From NCBI GenBank assembly GCA_029202445.1, contig CP119321.1:2728001-2792000 (forward strand): 64,000 nucleotides of DNA, given 5' to 3'. Positions 62,906 through 64,000 of this stretch are shown here, piece by piece (positions within the stretch are counted from its first letter, which is position 1; each line of letters begins with the position of its first letter). The DNA is from Candidatus Microbacterium phytovorans. GTDB lineage: Bacteria > Actinomycetota > Actinomycetes > Actinomycetales > Microbacteriaceae. The translations under genes and the position numbers were made by a program. The notes under the pieces are model-generated. The model was given only the letters and a program-made list of their open reading frames with translations. It ran no database searches and was not told the DNA's origin.

Positions 62906-64000
62906 ATGACCGACGCGCCCGCATCCGCCGAGGCCATCACCGACGACGACGTCTTCGAGCAGAAGGCCGTCCGGCTTGCCAAGCGCGAGCGGCTGATCGC
63001 CGAGCGAAAGGATGCCGCGGGCGGCGCCTACCCGGTCGCCGTCGCCGTCACCGACACCATTCCCGCGCTCCGCGAGCGCTACGCCGACCTCGAGGCGGGC
63101 GCCGAGACCGGGGTCGTGGCATCCGTCGCCGGCCGTGTCGTGTTCAGCCGCAACACCGGCAAGCTCTGCTTCGCCTCGTTGCAGTCGGGGGACGGCAGCC
63201 GCATCCAGGCGATGGTCTCGCTCGCGGAGGTGGGCGAGGAGTCGCTCCAGGCGTGGAAGGAACTCGTCGACCTCGGCGACCACGTCTCGGTCACCGGTCA
63301 GGTGATCTCCAGCCGCCGCGGCGAGCTGTCGATCATGGTCACCGAGTGGGCCGTCGCGGCCAAGGCGCTGCTGCCGCTGCCGAACCTGTACACCGAGCTC
63401 AGCGAGGAGAGCCGTGTGCGCTCGCGCTTCCTCGACCTCATCGTGCGCGATCTCGCACGCGAGACCGTCGTGGCACGCGCGACCGTGAACGCGAGCCTGC
63501 GCCAGACCTTCGCGTCGCACGGCTACATCGAGGTGGAGACGCCGATGCTGCAGGTGCAGCACGGCGGCGCGGCCGCCCGGCCCTTCGTCACGCGGTCCAA
63601 TGCGTTCGACGCCGACCTGTTCCTGCGCATCGCCCCGGAACTGTTCCTCAAGCGCGCCGTGGTGGGTGGCATCGACCGGGTGTTCGAGATCAACCGCAAC
63701 TTCCGCAACGAGGGCGCTGACTCCACCCACAGCCCCGAGTTCGCGATGCTCGAGGCGTACGAGGCCTACAGCGATTACAACGGCATCGCCGACCTCACGC
63801 AGGAGCTCGTGCAGAACGCCGCGATCGCCGTGGCCGGTTCGACCACCGTCACGTGGGCCGACGGCACCGAGTTCGACCTCGGCGGTCAGTGGGATCGCAT
63901 CTCCATGTACGACTCGCTCTCGGCAGCCGCCGGACGCGACATCACCCCCGCTACGCCTCTCGCCGAGCTCCAGGCGCTCGCCGCCGAGGTGGGGGTCGAG
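62906..64000 (+). CDS. lysS: Lysyl-tRNA synthetase, class II (3' truncated by window edge)
   Basis: Some 365 codons are present of about 500. An N-terminal helix (EQKAVRLAKRERLIAERKD) and the OB-fold anticodon domain (VVASVAGRVVFSRNTGKLCF) precede the class II core with motif 1 (GYIEVETPMLQVQHGGAAARP) and motif 2 (RVFEINRNFRNEGADSTHSPEF). ATG at 62906 has GAGGAG six bases upstream. The frame is still open at base 64000. Confidence 0.96.
   Translation, partial: MTDAPASAEAITDDDVFEQKAVRLAKRERLIAERKDAAGGAYPVAVAVTDTIPALRERYADLEAGAETGVVASVAGRVVFSRNTGKLCFASLQSGDGSRIQAMVSLAEVGEESLQAWKELVDLGDHVSVTGQVISSRRGELSIMVTEWAVAAKALLPLPNLYTELSEESRVRSRFLDLIVRDLARETVVARATVNASLRQTFASHGYIEVETPMLQVQHGGAAARPFVTRSNAFDADLFLRIAPELFLKRAVVGGIDRVFEINRNFRNEGADSTHSPEFAMLEAYEAYSDYNGIADLTQELVQNAAIAVAGSTTVTWADGTEFDLGGQWDRISMYDSLSAAAGRDITPATPLAELQALAAEVGVE

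Noticed and set aside
62164..64000. Loss of panC between the DUF2520 gene and lysS as a finding
   Set aside because: The gene order in close relatives cannot be checked here, and panC may simply lie elsewhere.

Overview
The window is a high-GC actinobacterial chromosome segment, most likely Microbacterium or a close Microbacteriaceae relative. Supporting signs are the very high GC with GC-ending codons, the DUF3180 and paired bacterial-PH genes in a tilS-hpt-ftsH-folE-folP-folB-folK-lysS block, a mycoredoxin-like thiol protein, a class-E-type sortase signal (LAVTG), and strong enrichment of the word GGATGCC/GGCATCC. This assignment is inferred from gene content; no database search was run.

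Layout. 1-7.9 kb: the end of a DEAD-box helicase, a repeat-rich gap, an MFS transporter with an aldehyde dehydrogenase, a GNAT gene bracketed by two copies of a palindromic element, kynureninase, a mycoredoxin-like protein and a GT2-GtrA glycosyltransferase. 7.9-31.1 kb: an exopolysaccharide/surface glycan locus. A long leftward run holds an SGNH-like protein, a hexapeptide acyltransferase, a GT4, a CDP-alcohol phosphotransferase, a flippase, a polymerase, gmd, fcl and a TagD-like cytidylyltransferase. A divergent pair encodes the chain-length regulator/kinase and a low-molecular-weight phosphatase. Then come a secreted GH71-like glucanase, an 1869-residue secreted multidomain protein, a PhzF protein, a WcaI-like glycosyltransferase and the initiating glycosylphosphotransferase. 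31.4-36.9 kb: three small orphan genes, a YbdK-type ligase, a DUF1801 protein, and a TetR-controlled sugar isomerase/oxidoreductase pair with a clear operator and terminator. 37.0-44.2 kb: a 1251-residue paralogue of the giant secreted protein and a GH53 galactanase behind two LacI-type operators. 44.3-48.8 kb: a MacB-like ABC pair with its TetR regulator, an orphan gene, and an ECF sigma factor with a membrane partner. 49.2-49.5 kb: tRNA-Phe, tRNA-Asp and tRNA-Glu. 49.7-64 kb: a Tat-exported M23 peptidase, pyrophosphatase, tilS, a sortase-anchored adhesin placed between tilS and hpt, then hpt, ftsH, the folate operon, membrane PH proteins, a DUF2520 protein and the start of lysS.

How the genes work together. 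The polysaccharide genes form a near-complete Wzx/Wzy-type pathway: lipid-linked initiation (29554-31083), GDP-fucose supply (gmd, fcl), glycosyl transfer, acyl and probably phosphoalditol decoration, flipping, polymerisation, and length control by a kinase/phosphatase pair. Large secreted LamG/FN3/CBM96-like proteins and glycan hydrolases may bind or trim the product outside the cell.

The most unusual observation is a set of hairpins in the leaders of three glycan or secreted-protein genes (near 8770, 31127 and 40898, all on the minus strand). Their apical loops are the same TGGGGG, closed by a C-G pair, on stems of different sequence. A related G-rich leader with a possible G-quadruplex precedes the 1869-residue paralogue. 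This could be a shared RNA control element. It is an inference from inspection only.
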